Source: Paenibacillus algorifonticola (GTDB lineage Bacteria > Bacillota > Bacilli > Paenibacillales > Paenibacillaceae). From it: 64,000 bases of DNA. How positions within the stretch are numbered: position 1 is the stretch's first letter; every line of letters begins with the position of its first letter. The translations under genes were made by a program, and so were the position numbers. Below, one piece after another: positions 7,670 through 17,195 of the stretch. The notes beneath the pieces were generated by a model. That model did not search any database, was not told the origin of the DNA, and was given only the letters and a program-made list of their open reading frames with translations. The stretch lies in assembly GCF_000971975.1 (NCBI RefSeq), contig NZ_LAQO01000007.1, forward strand, positions 62,001 through 126,000. The letters run 5' to 3'.

Positions 7670-9550
7670 TTACACCATGATTTTGCACATCGCGTTCGTA
7701 AATTCAACCGGATCTTGAATCGGCAGCCCTTCAATGAGCAGCGCTTGGTTGTACAGCAGGTTCGTGTACAGGCCGAGCTTCTCTTCATCGCTGGCAAAAG
7801 CGGTTTTGAGCGACTGCAAAATCTCGTGGTTGACGTTGATTTCGAGCACCTTGTCCGCTTTCACATTTTGGCTGTCCGGCATGGCTTGAAGGATTTTCTC
7901 CATCTCAATGGACACTTCGCCCTCCGAAGTCAAACATACCGGATGCGATTTCAAGCGCTTCGAAGCGCGAACACCGGATACTTTGCCCGCGAGGATGCCT
8001 TGCATCTTCTCGAACAGCTCCTTGTTGTCGGTCGCTTCCGCCTCTGTCGTTTCCTCGCTTGGATCTGCTTCAATGCCAAGATCGCCGCTGGATACGGATT
8101 TAAATTCTTTATCCTTGTATTTCAAAATCACTTTAATCGCAAATTCGTCGATATCGTCCGTGAAGTACAAAATTTCATACCCTTTGTCCAATACCATTTC
8201 CGTTTGCGGCAGCTTCTCAATGCGGTCAATCGATGCGCCCGAAGCATAATAAATGTACTTCTGATCTTCCGGCATGCGCTCTACGTACTCATCGAGCGAT
8301 ACGAGCGTTTTCTCCTTGGAGGAGCTGAACAGCAGCAAATCCTGCAGCGTATCCTTGTTTGCGCCGTAATCGTTGTAGACGCCAAATTTCAGCTGTCTGC
8401 CGAAAGCTTTGTAGAACTTCTCATAGCTGTCGCGCTCGTCTTTGAGCAGGCTGATCAGCTGGCTTTTAATTTTGTTTTTGATGTTTTTGGCAATGAGGCT
8501 CAGCTGGCGGTCATGCTGGAGCAGCTCGCGGGAAATGTTCAGCGACAGATCCTCGGAATCGACCATCCCTTTTACGAAGCCAAAATAATCCGGCAGCAGG
8601 TCGGAGCACTTGTCCATAATAAGCACGCCATTGGAGTACAGCTCAAGGCCTTTCTCAAATTCCTTCGTGTAATAATCGAATGGCGTATGCTCTGGAATGT
8701 ACAGAATAGCGTTATATACAACCGCGCCGTCTGCACTGATGTGGATATGCTTAAGCGGCTTGTCGAAGCCATAGCGCTTCTCCATATAGAAGTTGTCGTA
8801 GTCTTCCTGCGTCAACTCGTTTTTATTTTTGCGCCAAATCGGCACCATGCTGTTAATCGTCTGCTCTTCGGAATACTCTTCGAATTCGCCTTCGCTGTCC
8901 TCTTTCGGACGTTGTCCTGCAACATCCATCTTGATCGGGTAGCGAATGAAATCGGAATATTTCTTAATGATCGCACGCAGGCGATATTGCTCCAAAAACT
9001 CGTCGTAGCTGACTTCTTCCGCATTGTCTTTAATTTTCAGCACGATTTCGGTTCCGACGGTATCCTTCGTAGCCGGTACAATCGTGTAGCCGTCTGCGCC
9101 TTCGGATTTCCATTTGAACGCTTCCTCACTGCCGAGGGCACGGCTCGTTACCGTTACAACATCCGCCACCATAAACGCCGCATAAAAGCCAACGCCGAAC
9201 TGGCCGATAATGTTATGGCCGTCCTTCGCTTCATTCTCGTTCTTGAAGGCCAGCGAGCCGCTCTTCGCAATAATGCCGAGATTGTTCTCCAGGTCCTCCT
9301 TGGTCATTCCGATACCTGTATCGGCAATCGTCAGCGTGCGCGCCTCTTGATCCGCCGTTACTTTAATATAATAATCCGCCTGATTGAATACCAATTGATC
9401 ATCGGATAATGCTTTGTAGTAGATTTTATCAATTGCATCACTAGCATTGGAGATCAGCTCGCGCAAAAAGATTTCCTTCTGCGTATAGATGGAGTTAATC
9501 ATCATTTCCAGCAATCTCTTCGATTCCGCTTTAAACTGTTTCTTGGCCAC
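7670..9550 (-). CDS. htpG: Molecular chaperone HtpG (Hsp90)
   Basis: Cytosolic ATP-dependent chaperone of about 626 aa. The Bergerat ATP-binding motifs are visible near the N-terminus: [16 protein letters not shown] and [11 protein letters not shown]. Middle and C-terminal Hsp90 domains follow. The start is taken as GTG at 9550 ([14 protein letters not shown]) with AAGGGAG 9 nt upstream; an ATG six codons earlier would place the ribosome site inside the gene. A perfect CIRCE operator lies between promoter and start, so HrcA repression is predicted. A long plus-strand frame opposite this gene is its shadow. Confidence 0.97.
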   Translation of the reverse strand: MAKKQFKAESKRLLEMMINSIYTQKEIFLRELISNASDAIDKIYYKALSDDQLVFNQADYYIKVTADQEARTLTIADTGIGMTKEDLENNLGIIAKSGSLAFKNENEAKDGHNIIGQFGVGFYAAFMVADVVTVTSRALGSEEAFKWKSEGADGYTIVPATKDTVGTEIVLKIKDNAEEVSYDEFLEQYRLRAIIKKYSDFIRYPIKMDVAGQRPKEDSEGEFEEYSEEQTINSMVPIWRKNKNELTQEDYDNFYMEKRYGFDKPLKHIHISADGAVVYNAILYIPEHTPFDYYTKEFEKGLELYSNGVLIMDKCSDLLPDYFGFVKGMVDSEDLSLNISRELLQHDRQLSLIAKNIKNKIKSQLISLLKDERDSYEKFYKAFGRQLKFGVYNDYGANKDTLQDLLLFSSSKEKTLVSLDEYVERMPEDQKYIYYASGASIDRIEKLPQTEMVLDKGYEILYFTDDIDEFAIKVILKYKDKEFKSVSSGDLGIEADPSEETTEAEATDNKELFEKMQGILAGKVSGVRASKRLKSHPVCLTSEGEVSIEMEKILQAMPDSQNVKADKVLEINVNHEILQSLKTAFASDEEKLGLYTNLLYNQALLIEGLPIQDPVEFTNAMCKIMV

Positions 9551-9606
9551 GAATAAATCTCCCTTCAATAATCATCATTATAAGGCTGCGTAAGGCTAAG
9601 TCTAGT

Positions 9607-9633
9607 TTAGCACTCTTCACGCCTGAGTGCTAA
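9607..9633. promoter_or_regulatory. CIRCE element (HrcA operator)
   Basis: Perfect TTAGCACTC, nine-base spacer, GAGTGCTAA. It lies just downstream of the htpG promoter, where HrcA binding would block transcription. CIRCE normally controls groESL and dnaK operons. Confidence 0.95.
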
Positions 9634-9643
9634 TCCTAATTTT

Positions 9644-9673
9644 TATATACCATATATGAATTTGTAATGTCAA
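9644..9673 (-). promoter_or_regulatory. htpG promoter
   Basis: Minus-strand TTGACA (9673-9668), an 18-bp spacer and TATATA (9649-9644). The start of transcription would fall next to the CIRCE element. Confidence 0.75.
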
Positions 9674-9680
9674 CTTATGG

Positions 9681-10367
9681 TTAGCACTGACTATCCCATT
9701 CGGCATAAAACTGCTCCAAATAGGCTAGCATGAACTGATGCCGCGTGTCCGCAAGCTTTTTCCCATAGGCCGTATTCATCAAATCCTTCAGCTTAAGCAG
9801 TTTCTCGTAAAAATGGTGCACCGCCGTCGCTTCGCCGCTCCGGTATTCCGCCTCCGTCATTTCCGTGCGGGGCCGCACATTCGGATCATGCAGCAGATGC
9901 CCCTTCGCGCCCGCATAAGCAAACGTTCGCGCAATGCCAATGGCGCCAATCGCATCGAGCCGGTCGGCGTCCTGCACAATCTGGCCCTCCAGCGTGCTCA
10001 TCGCCTTGCCTCCGCCGCCCTTGAAGGACATCGTCGAAATGATTTCCATCACATGGACAGTGTCCTGCGGATTAACGTTATTGTGCTCCAGCCAGCTCCG
10101 CACCTTCTGCAAGCCTGCGGCTTCGCTAGCATTCAGCTTGGCATCCGCGATATCATGCAGCAGCGCCGCTAGCTCGCACACGAACAAATTCGCCTGCTCC
10201 TCGCGGGCAATCGCTTTCGCCGTCTGCGTAACACGGCGGATATGCTGCCAATCATGACCGGTATACTCTCGCTCCAGCGTCTGCCTGACGAACTGCTCGG
10301 CAGCTAATAGAATCGCCTCGTTCGCCTTTTGTTTAGGACGTTGTTCCTGATTATCCTTTGGATTCAT
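9681..10367 (-). CDS. HD-domain phosphohydrolase (YpgQ/YedJ-like)
   Basis: A 228-aa HD-superfamily metal hydrolase. Metal-ligand motifs are seen in order as GHDWQHIRRV, LLHDIADAK and QDADRLDAIGAIG, matching the YpgQ/YedJ group of cytosolic HD proteins that act on nucleotides; the exact substrate is not shown by sequence. It overlaps the end of the upstream hypothetical gene by 17 bases, so the two form an operon. The stop lies only about 8 bases from the htpG -35 box. Confidence 0.75.
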   Translation of the reverse strand: MNPKDNQEQRPKQKANEAILLAAEQFVRQTLEREYTGHDWQHIRRVTQTAKAIAREEQANLFVCELAALLHDIADAKLNASEAAGLQKVRSWLEHNNVNPQDTVHVMEIISTMSFKGGGGKAMSTLEGQIVQDADRLDAIGAIGIARTFAYAGAKGHLLHDPNVRPRTEMTEAEYRSGEATAVHHFYEKLLKLKDLMNTAYGKKLADTRHQFMLAYLEQFYAEWDSQC

Positions 10368-11103
10368 CGCTTGTCCGTTCCCGCCTTTCTCCTACCCATA
10401 CGTCACCAGCTTGCAGCTTGTATACGCTGTCTGGTTGCCCACTCCATTGCTGCTTCTCCACATCATAAGCCTTGCTCTTGATACACTTAACTTCCCGCTC
10501 CGTTCGAAATCCTGATGCCAGATCATCCTCTAGCTCGGACTCATAATAAAACTCGGCATCTATATGGAGCTGCCAGGCAAAAAGCTCCACGCCTTTGATT
10601 TTTTGCAGCAGAGGAAGCTTAGCGAGACGTTCGTCTGCTTTAACCTGCATCATCGTATTTTGCTCAAAAGCATGATCATAAGCATGAAGCTGCTCGCCAA
10701 TAGCCGCAACCACCTGTGAGGATATGAAATCCGGCTCAAACAGCCATATTTTCAAATAAAAAGCTTCGTTTCGCTGCTTCAATTGCTGATGCCACGCTTC
10801 ATAAATATCAAGCAGCGCGGCCAGCAGCAGCCGCGAAAACCATACAGGCGGATTACGGCGAACCAATCTATAGAAAGGGTCTATCCAAAGCTTCACATAA
10901 TCCCTTTGATGATGAGCGAGATACTCCATATCCAGCTGCATATAGCGCTGCTTCCACTTCTCTATTTCCCGGACTCTGCGCTTCCAGCCTCTTATTTTAT
11001 GCTTATTCGACAACCCTTTTTCCATCGTGCTGACCGCGTCCCTTCGCCCTTTAAGTCTTTCTATTATAGCGTCCCTTCCCTTATTTAAAAGCCGATCTTT
11101 CAT
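10351..11103 (-). CDS. Conserved hypothetical cytosolic protein
   Basis: A 250-aa basic protein with no signal peptide, rich in Lys, Arg, Trp and Gln and predicted mainly helical. A mid-protein segment, YEAWHQQLKQRNEAFYLKIW, and the C-terminal VYKLQAGDVWVGERRERT are its most distinctive parts. I do not recognise the family. It is cotranscribed with the HD hydrolase (17-base overlap). Confidence 0.65.
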   Translation of the reverse strand: MKDRLLNKGRDAIIERLKGRRDAVSTMEKGLSNKHKIRGWKRRVREIEKWKQRYMQLDMEYLAHHQRDYVKLWIDPFYRLVRRNPPVWFSRLLLAALLDIYEAWHQQLKQRNEAFYLKIWLFEPDFISSQVVAAIGEQLHAYDHAFEQNTMMQVKADERLAKLPLLQKIKGVELFAWQLHIDAEFYYESELEDDLASGFRTEREVKCIKSKAYDVEKQQWSGQPDSVYKLQAGDVWVGERRERTSDESKG

Positions 11104-11214
11104 CGTTTTTACAAAACTAGCTCCGTCCCTTGATCTGGCTTTAACAATCTATTTATATACTTAGAACGATTCTACATACGATCTTAAAAAAGGATAAAGG
11201 GGATTTGTAAGCTT

Positions 11215-12795
11215 ATGAAAACGGTAAAGCAACTTGTTCAAATGATGTCAGTCGCGACGATGCTCGCTGCAGGAACAGGCGCTTTCGCCCCTGCCGCTCT
11301 CGCTGCTGATGCGCCTGCTGGTGATTATGTGAAGCTGCGCCAAGCTATCGAAAATATGCAAGGCGAAGTAACATGGGACGCTAATATCCGCAGCGCTGAA
11401 ATTACGGTAAGCGGTTTAAAAGCATCCTTCCCGATCGGCTCTTCTTCCGCTACGATTAACGGTGCCGCAACCGAAATTGGAAGCCCTTCTCTTTTGACGA
11501 AAAGCACGACCTATGTTTCCAAAAAAGCGTTGGACAGCCTAAAAGCGCAGCTCGTCCAGCAGCAAAATAAAACCGGCTTTGAGCTTGCCGCTTCCTTCCA
11601 AATGCCGAGCGAAAAAGCTGAAATCGCCGCTTCCACGCCAGACGGCAAGCGCCTGCTCGTTACCGAAGCCGACAATGGCAGCATTTCCGTATTGGACATT
11701 GCCGACATTAACAAAGTGAGCGTGCTGAAAACCGTCAGCTTTCACGACCTTTCCACCGAGGCGGAAGTGACGAGCGTCACCGTATCCAAGGACGGCAGCT
11801 ATGGACTTGCGGTCATCCGCACGGGCGATGATGTGAACAAAGCAAACAAAGGACTGCTGGCCGTAGTTGATTTGGCTACCTACAAAACTGTAAAAACATA
11901 TGAGCTTGGCATCGGCCCTGACTCCATTGCGCTTTCGCCGGACGGGCTGAATGCCGTGATCGCGATTGAGGATGAGGAGCTAGATAAAGCGGCTGATGAA
12001 ATCGATTATGCGAACGCGAAGCGTCCTGGCAGCATTATGATCGTTTCTTTTGCAGGCGGTGACCCGCTGAAGGGCGAGGTTGTGGACATTGCAACTCCCT
12101 TGGACGATGTAGAGGGAGCCATTTATCCGCATGATCCGCAGCCGGAATATGTGGCAATTAGCCCAGACAGTGCAACCGCAGCCGTAACGATGCAGGAAAA
12201 CAACGCAATCGCGCTTGTCGATTTGAAGACGAAAAAGCTCATTCAGATTTTCTCGCTCGGCACTTCGCAGCATAAAGCCGATCTGGAGGACGATGGGAAT
12301 GTGCGGTTTACGGAGGATTTGACCGCTCGTTATGAGCCGGATGGCATTGCGTTCTCGCCAGATGGCAAATATGTGCTGACCGCCAATGAAGGCGATTTGG
12401 GCAAAAATGAATTTAAAGACGGCGTGAAGGCCGGCGGCCGCAACATCGCGGTCTGGGATTTGGAGGGCAAGCGAGTATACGACAGCGCGAACCTGATTGA
12501 CGAGGCGACAGCTAAAGTCGGCTTGTATCCCGATGACCGCAGCCCGAACAAAGGCAGCGAGGTGGAAAATCTGACCGTCGCGACAGTCGACGGAACAGCT
12601 CTTGCCGCAGTAGCGTCGGAACGCGCGGATGCAATTTTATTTTTCGATGTCGCTAATGCTGCGAACCCCGTCTACCTTGGCTTGATTCCAACGGCTGGAA
12701 ATTCACCAGAAGGCATTCACCGCGTACAAGGACGCAGCTTGTTCGTCAGCGCGGATGAGAGTACAGGAACGGTAAGCTTTTACGCGAAAAAATAA
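11215..12795 (+). CDS. Secreted beta-propeller protein (choice-of-anchor I-like)
   Basis: A 526-aa exported protein with an N-terminal signal peptide ending near ALAA. Residues 35-130 resemble a stalk (copper amine oxidase N-terminal-like) domain, with GSSSATINGAATEI. Residues 135-526 form a YVTN/WD-like propeller, seen as repeats such as DGKRLLVTEADNGSISVLDI, SPDGLNAVIAIEDEE and SPDGKYVLTANEGDL. The last group matches the propeller of choice-of-anchor I and alkaline-phosphatase-like surface proteins. No C-terminal anchor is seen. It is probably a monocistronic secreted protein of unknown role. Confidence 0.75.
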   Translation: MKTVKQLVQMMSVATMLAAGTGAFAPAALAADAPAGDYVKLRQAIENMQGEVTWDANIRSAEITVSGLKASFPIGSSSATINGAATEIGSPSLLTKSTTYVSKKALDSLKAQLVQQQNKTGFELAASFQMPSEKAEIAASTPDGKRLLVTEADNGSISVLDIADINKVSVLKTVSFHDLSTEAEVTSVTVSKDGSYGLAVIRTGDDVNKANKGLLAVVDLATYKTVKTYELGIGPDSIALSPDGLNAVIAIEDEELDKAADEIDYANAKRPGSIMIVSFAGGDPLKGEVVDIATPLDDVEGAIYPHDPQPEYVAISPDSATAAVTMQENNAIALVDLKTKKLIQIFSLGTSQHKADLEDDGNVRFTEDLTARYEPDGIAFSPDGKYVLTANEGDLGKNEFKDGVKAGGRNIAVWDLEGKRVYDSANLIDEATAKVGLYPDDRSPNKGSEVENLTVATVDGTALAAVASERADAILFFDVANAANPVYLGLIPTAGNSPEGIHRVQGRSLFVSADESTGTVSFYAKK

Positions 12796-12847
12796 GGACG
12801 GCTGCATGCTGCACTTAGCATAGCGGGTGTAGCCCGCTTTAAATGAG

Positions 12848-12884
12848 AAAATCCCTTGAGCACTTGTGTGCTCAGGGGATTTTT
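12848..12884. terminator. Bidirectional terminator
   Basis: AAAATCCCTTGAGCAC pairs with GTGCTCAGGGGATTTT (one bulge/mismatch), with T-rich flanks on the plus side. It serves the beta-propeller gene and possibly the convergent histidine phosphatase gene. Confidence 0.8.
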
Positions 12885-12905
12885 GGCTTCTAAGGATAAG
12901 CCCCG

Positions 12906-13448
12906 TCATGGCTTCCAAATTCGCTTGAAGCTGGAAGCTTCATCGGTGAAGGAAAGCTCGTAAACGTCGGGATTGGATAAGGCTTCCCATTCTTGAAAGC
13001 CGACTGCCCGATCCAGATGCTTGAGAAGCAGCGAAATGAGATTGCCATGTGAGACGATTACGGCATTTTTCCAGCCACTATTCAGTGCCTCATTAACGAC
13101 TTGAACGGCCCGGCTTGTAGCGGTGCGGCTGGATTCCCCGCCCTCGTAGCATAAATCCATGTCCTCATAGGTTCGGCGAAGCATTTCGCGCCAGTCTGGA
13201 TGATTTTGACCCGATAAAATGCGCTCGGTTAACCGCTCATCCATCTTTATGGGCAGGCCGATTGCATCAGCCAATGGAGAGATGGTCCGGTAAGCCCGCT
13301 CATACGGGCTCGAAATGATTCCTTCTATCTGCTTGTTCGCTAAAAAAGAAGCTAATTGCTGCGCTTGCTCTATTCCCGCTGCGGTTAACGAAGCGTCAGG
13401 CTCCTGACCTTCTGCTTGGCAATGACGAACCAAATAAATAGCATTCAT
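12906..13448 (-). CDS. Histidine phosphatase family protein (phosphoglycerate mutase-like)
   Basis: A 180-aa cytosolic phosphatase with the catalytic His in LVRHCQAEG (Cys replaces the usual Gly after RH). Conserved downstream motifs are SSPYERAYRT, ERILSG and IVSHGNLI. The substrate is not determined. The first 68 codons are duplicated, with a few changes, at 17190-17387 beside a broken sugar kinase. Confidence 0.85.
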   Translation of the reverse strand: MNAIYLVRHCQAEGQEPDASLTAAGIEQAQQLASFLANKQIEGIISSPYERAYRTISPLADAIGLPIKMDERLTERILSGQNHPDWREMLRRTYEDMDLCYEGGESSRTATSRAVQVVNEALNSGWKNAVIVSHGNLISLLLKHLDRAVGFQEWEALSNPDVYELSFTDEASSFKRIWKP

Positions 13449-13468
13449 ATTGTTACTCCTTAGGTTTA

Positions 13469-14038
13469 TTAATAATTTAGAAGGCGTCCATTATCATGCC
13501 ATTGACCGTACATTTTATTTTCTTTCGTGTTTGTTATAAATTTGTCTAATCTGCTCTTAAATAATTCTGGCTGATTTTTATTGCTTTGGATCGTGTCAAT
13601 GCGAACTTTTCTATAAAGATTTGGAAATGCTATGAAATTCTCATATACTTGCTTTTCCTCTTGCAGCCTTTGCTCTATAACCCTATCTATTTTAAAAGAA
13701 TCGTGATCCATATCAGGAAGTACCTTTCTTCCTTCGTCTCTCATTAACCCCAGCTTTTCGAGGCGGCGGACACGCTCTTTATTCAATTCAGTCCATGAAC
13801 TTCTTTTGCTTCTAGGAGACAGTCTCTGCGCCAGCTCCGTTTCAGATATTTTCTTTTTGACTCCATCAATCCATCCAAAGCACAAGGATTCTTCGACCGC
13901 GTCCAAATATAGCAGCATATCTGGGTTTGGCGTCATACTAACTACTACCCAACAAGATTTTTTAGTCGTACCATTTTCCTGAAGCCAAATTCTCAAATCT
14001 TCTCTCGATTTTACTGTAATTAGATTTTCAATTTCCAT
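13469..14038 (-). CDS. YdeI/OmpD-associated family protein
   Basis: A 189-aa soluble protein. The N-terminal segment with SREDLRIWLQENG, VVVSMTPNPD and ESLCFGWIDGVKKK matches the YdeI/OmdA family, linked in some bacteria to bacteriocin or peptide tolerance. The RSKRSSWTELNKERV segment is also typical. GGAG lies about 14 nt upstream of the ATG, a long spacing. It stands alone between the histidine phosphatase and DinB genes. Confidence 0.75.
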   Translation of the reverse strand: MEIENLITVKSREDLRIWLQENGTTKKSCWVVVSMTPNPDMLLYLDAVEESLCFGWIDGVKKKISETELAQRLSPRSKRSSWTELNKERVRRLEKLGLMRDEGRKVLPDMDHDSFKIDRVIEQRLQEEKQVYENFIAFPNLYRKVRIDTIQSNKNQPELFKSRLDKFITNTKENKMYGQWHDNGRLLNY

Positions 14039-14156
14039 AGATCAAATACAATCTCCTTTCTAATTATGGAGAGTCATTGTAGAGCCTATGTCCCTAGTCG
14101 ATGTACAACCAATTATTTCATAGCTACAAGAATTACACTACTAACTTACACCTAAA

Positions 14157-14206
14157 AGTAAAAAATAGCTCCCGCTAATAAGTACGTATAAAAGCGGGCG
14201 AGCTAT
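14157..14206 (-). terminator. Terminator of the DinB/WYL unit
   Basis: On the minus strand TAGCTCGCCCGCT pairs with AGCGGGAGCTA around a 15-nt loop and is followed by six T residues (14165-14160). Confidence 0.8.
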
Positions 14207-14273
14207 GTTTGGGTTTATTGACGTATTAACGTTCGTTGAAGCCAACAATAAAAATGGGAGCTGGCTTTTCGTT

Positions 14274-14783
14274 TTACTTTGTGGCTTCCTGATACCAAAA
14301 AAGTGCATAATCGTTCATGGTGGATGCGTGGCCGAGCTGACGCAACATTGTAGAAATATTGCCCCTGTGATAAGTCCCGTGATTGACCAGATGCAGCACA
14401 ATTTCCGATAAGCTTGTTTGGCGGATTCCGGCATATGGATTGTCAAGCAGAATGGTCTGCTCCAAATCAGCCTGGCTTTGGAACCATTCTCTGTATTGTT
14501 CCGATAACTGGGCAAAGAGATTGGCGTATTCATCCACAGAATTCAGGATGCTCTCATTTAGCGTTATGCATGCTTGCAGCGCCTCTGGCATACCCGTGCC
14601 TGTCAAAACCAGATACCACATCTTATCAACCGCATAGATATGAGTAAGGGCATGGGCGATGGTGGGAAACGAGCTGTTCACTTCTTGACTCAGCACAGAG
14701 GACGGGAGTCCCTTGATTCTCCCTAGGATAGTTTGGCTCGCCCATGTGTGGTATTCAAACATTTGTACCGGATGTTTTGACAT
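14274..14783 (-). CDS. DinB family protein
   Basis: A 169-aa four-helix protein of the DinB/YfiT metal-binding superfamily. Conserved His residues lie in FEYHTWASQ, IAHALTHIYAVD and HLVNHGTYHRG, in the spacing expected of the metal triad. Such proteins are often thiol-dependent transferases; the reaction here is unknown. The start at 14783 is chosen for AAAAGGAGA upstream; an earlier ATG at 14879 overlaps the regulator gene and encodes a basic, hydrophobic tail unlike the family. It is probably cotranscribed with the WYL regulator. Confidence 0.82.
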   Translation of the reverse strand: MSKHPVQMFEYHTWASQTILGRIKGLPSSVLSQEVNSSFPTIAHALTHIYAVDKMWYLVLTGTGMPEALQACITLNESILNSVDEYANLFAQLSEQYREWFQSQADLEQTILLDNPYAGIRQTSLSEIVLHLVNHGTYHRGNISTMLRQLGHASTMNDYALFWYQEATK

Positions 14784-14865
14784 TTGTAACGTCTCCTTTT
14801 GACTTATCATGAATTTGATTTTGTTTCTGTTGTTATAATAAAAAAAGAAGTATGACAAAAGTCTG

Positions 14866-15783
14866 TCATACTTCTTCATAAAGCTGGAGAGTATTTTGAA
14901 GCTGTTCTTTTAAGAGCCCTCGCAGTGCAATAGGCTCGAGGACTTCGGCGCCGCTGCCAAAACTCAGCAGAATGGACCAAAGCCATCGTGCTTCTAATGG
15001 CTTATAGACTGGAATTCGCATCGTCATACTTCCATCGTCATGAAATTGCTTATCAGCCTGGTGAAACTGATCCATCGCTTCCGCCAAAGCCTTCGGCCCT
15101 ACTCGGATCACCACATCCTTCAACTGATCGTAACCTTCCTTGTATGAGAAAGCAGCCTCTTTCGGCGCCCCATGATGCGGCTGAAAGTCTTCCTGTGTCA
15201 AGAACAAATTCATCATCCGCGATAGGCGAAACTCCCGATAATCCCGCCTTGTTCGGCAAAACCCATAAACGTACCAATTGCTATATTTGAAATGAAGCCA
15301 CATCGGTTCTATATCACGGGTCGTACGTTCATTATTGGCATTGATATAATCAAAGCGGATGATCTTTCGCTTCGTAATGCCCGTGCGTAATTGACAAAGG
15401 GCGTCTGGCTCCGTCCGGAGCGTTTCAAAGTCCACAGACAGACTTGGGGTCTGATGCTCGGGTGCGACCGTTTGCAGCCGTTCAATGGTTCCCTGGACAC
15501 GCTCGTCTTTAAACACGGTGGAGAAGCTGCTGAGCACGGTGATCAGGGAATTGACATCGTAAGAACCGAGCAAACTTTTATCCATTTTGTACCCGTCCAT
15601 GATGCCATATCCACCTTTGCTCCCCTGATGCGATATGACCGGGAAGCCCGCAGCACATAGGACATCGATATCCCGATAGATCGTTCTTTGAGAAACTTGG
15701 AACTCTTCAGCTAGCATGGAGGCAGACAAAACCTCGTGGTTAAGCAGCTTGTAGATCATGGAGATCAAACGCTCCAATTTCAT
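14866..15783 (-). CDS. YafY-type HTH/WYL transcriptional regulator
   Basis: A 305-aa DNA-binding protein. An N-terminal winged HTH is visible in SASMLAEEFQVSQRTIYRDI, and a WYL domain follows near residues 135-230 with IRFDYINANNERT, the WYL-like NWYVYGFCRTR, and REFRLSRM. WYL domains bind nucleic acid or small effectors. It lies directly upstream of DinB, and regulators of this type commonly control adjacent DinB-family genes. Confidence 0.85.
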   Translation of the reverse strand: MKLERLISMIYKLLNHEVLSASMLAEEFQVSQRTIYRDIDVLCAAGFPVISHQGSKGGYGIMDGYKMDKSLLGSYDVNSLITVLSSFSTVFKDERVQGTIERLQTVAPEHQTPSLSVDFETLRTEPDALCQLRTGITKRKIIRFDYINANNERTTRDIEPMWLHFKYSNWYVYGFCRTRRDYREFRLSRMMNLFLTQEDFQPHHGAPKEAAFSYKEGYDQLKDVVIRVGPKALAEAMDQFHQADKQFHDDGSMTMRIPVYKPLEARWLWSILLSFGSGAEVLEPIALRGLLKEQLQNTLQLYEEV

Positions 15784-15895
15784 ATATATCCCCGCCCGTT
15801 ATTCCATTTCGTATTACTGGGCATTATTATATCACAATATTGTTTTAGCTCATTTTGGGATTGATTCAATTGTTGTGTCGCAGGTAATTTCGGCT

Positions 15896-15923
15896 GTTTT
15901 AATCCACGCACTCCGTACGGAGT
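15896..15923 (+). CRISPR. Degenerate orphan CRISPR repeat
   Basis: This stretch matches the first 28 bases of the window's CRISPR repeat with two changes (C to T at position 5, A to G at position 20). The 3' part of the repeat is replaced by an IS66-like end sequence. There is no neighbouring spacer-repeat unit. It has the same orientation as all other repeats in the window. Confidence 0.7.
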
Positions 15924-15972
15924 TGAGCGTCAAATAGCCCACACCTATCAGTGAGGGTTATTGACGCTCACC
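15923..15972. repeat. Short hairpin built from two IS66-like ends
   Basis: GAGCGTCAAATAGCCCACACCT on the left equals the inner part of the terminal repeat at 19076-19097, and GGGTTATTGACGCTCAC on the right is its near-inverse. The two ends face each other only 8 bases apart, so no transposase remains. It may be an IS66 deletion scar or a terminator-like hairpin. Confidence 0.45.
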
Positions 15973-15984
15973 AGCCCTCAAACC

Positions 15985-16215
15985 CGCGTCCGACGCGGCC
16001 TCCCGGCTCTTACTCTTCTCCCGTCGCGATCGAATTCTCCGCGTACGAAATCCAATCGCTTCAGCTTTATATGTTAACTGAAAGCGATTACAGTGAGGAG
16101 CGGGCATGACCTGCGAGTTGCGCCAGTGGCGGGGATTGGACGTGCCTGAGCGGATGGTTCGGGTACGCCAACTTCAGATTCTGCCTCGCGGAAAATAATC
16201 CCTACATTTTTCACG
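15985..16215 (+). other. Possible coding remnant, unrecognised
   Basis: Two short frames joined by an ATGA overlap at 16106-16109 look protein-like. One ends at 16109 with IEFSAYEIQSLQLYMLTE. The other, 16106-16198, encodes 30 residues ending RVRQLQILPRGK. I recognise no family; these could be the two ends of a decayed gene in the scar region. AATCGCTT...AAGCGATT forms a small inverted repeat here. Confidence 0.25.
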
Positions 16216-16219
16216 CTTC

Positions 16220-17195
16220 TCATTTCTTCCAATTTTCTACAAAATGATCTACCGCTGCCTGCTCAATTGCCAGCCCTTCCGTGTAACGCTCCATAAACAA
16301 GGCAAAGCCATTCACATCTGCACTGTCAGGATAAACCTCTTGTCCTTCTGCATCCTTGAACACTTTAGTGGTAAGGTAATCAGCCAAGCCCTCGCGCTGC
16401 TCCTTATTAACCATATAGGATGCCAAAATTGCCATCCCCCATGCGCCGCCCTCACCAGCCGTAGACATGACCGAAACAGGAACATTCAGTGCTGCGGCAC
16501 ACATTTTTTTGACTGACTAGCGGCGTTTTGAACAATCCGCCATGCGCCATGCGCCAAAATACGGTCAATCGTTATATGCTCCTTCTGTGTCAAAATATCC
16601 ATCCCCAGCCTTAGTGCAGCAAACGCGGTAAACAGATGTACTCTCATAAAGTTAGCCAGATTGAAGCGGCTTTCTGGAGAACGAACGAACAACGGACGAC
16701 CTTTTGCAAGCCCGGTAATGTTCTCGCCTGAATAGTAACCGAAGCTCAGCAAGCCGCCGCCATCAGCGTCTGCTTCCAGCGCTTTGTTGAACAGGACGCT
16801 GAATAACTGGTTCATATCGGGCTTCAGCCCCATTGCTTCATAAAATTCACGGAACAAGCCGAGCCATATGTCAATCTCAGGGTACACCGTGGATAAATCT
16901 TTCTCCAGTACAATCATGGCAAAAATCGACGTACCTACGGAAATGTTGCCGGTACGTTTTTTGACACTATTCGTAGCGACCATGCCTGTTCCGGCATCGC
17001 CTTCTGGAGGACATAGCGGAATACCTGCTTGCAGGCTGCCTGATGGATCTAATAGTCGGGCACCAGCTTCATTGAGATATCCAGCATGTTCACCTGCAGT
17101 AAAAACTTTAGGTAAAATATCTTTAAGCTTCCACGGGTAGTCCTTATCGGCAATTAAATCGGCAAACTGCTTCACCATATCTTCATTATGGGCAG
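16220..17195 (-). pseudogene. Broken FGGY-family sugar kinase (C-terminal part)
   Basis: The frames together read like the second half of a ribulokinase/xylulokinase-type FGGY enzyme: [37 protein letters not shown], then [19 protein letters not shown] and VPVSVMSTAGEGGAWGMA. The N-terminal half is missing. A tandem GCGCATG duplication near 16540-16555 and an extra A in an A-run near 16507 shift the frame by +7 and +1, and about 20 residues appear deleted after VYPEIDI. It is clearly non-functional. Its left part joins a histidine-phosphatase fragment. Confidence 0.8.

Noticed and set aside
7661..9409. A 582-codon open frame on the plus strand opposite htpG
   Set aside because: It mirrors the htpG codons, has no ribosome site or recognisable domain, and htpG is unmistakable on the other strand.
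14161..14411. Small plus-strand gene near 14205
   Set aside because: It starts inside a terminator hairpin and runs over the DinB gene end without a ribosome site.
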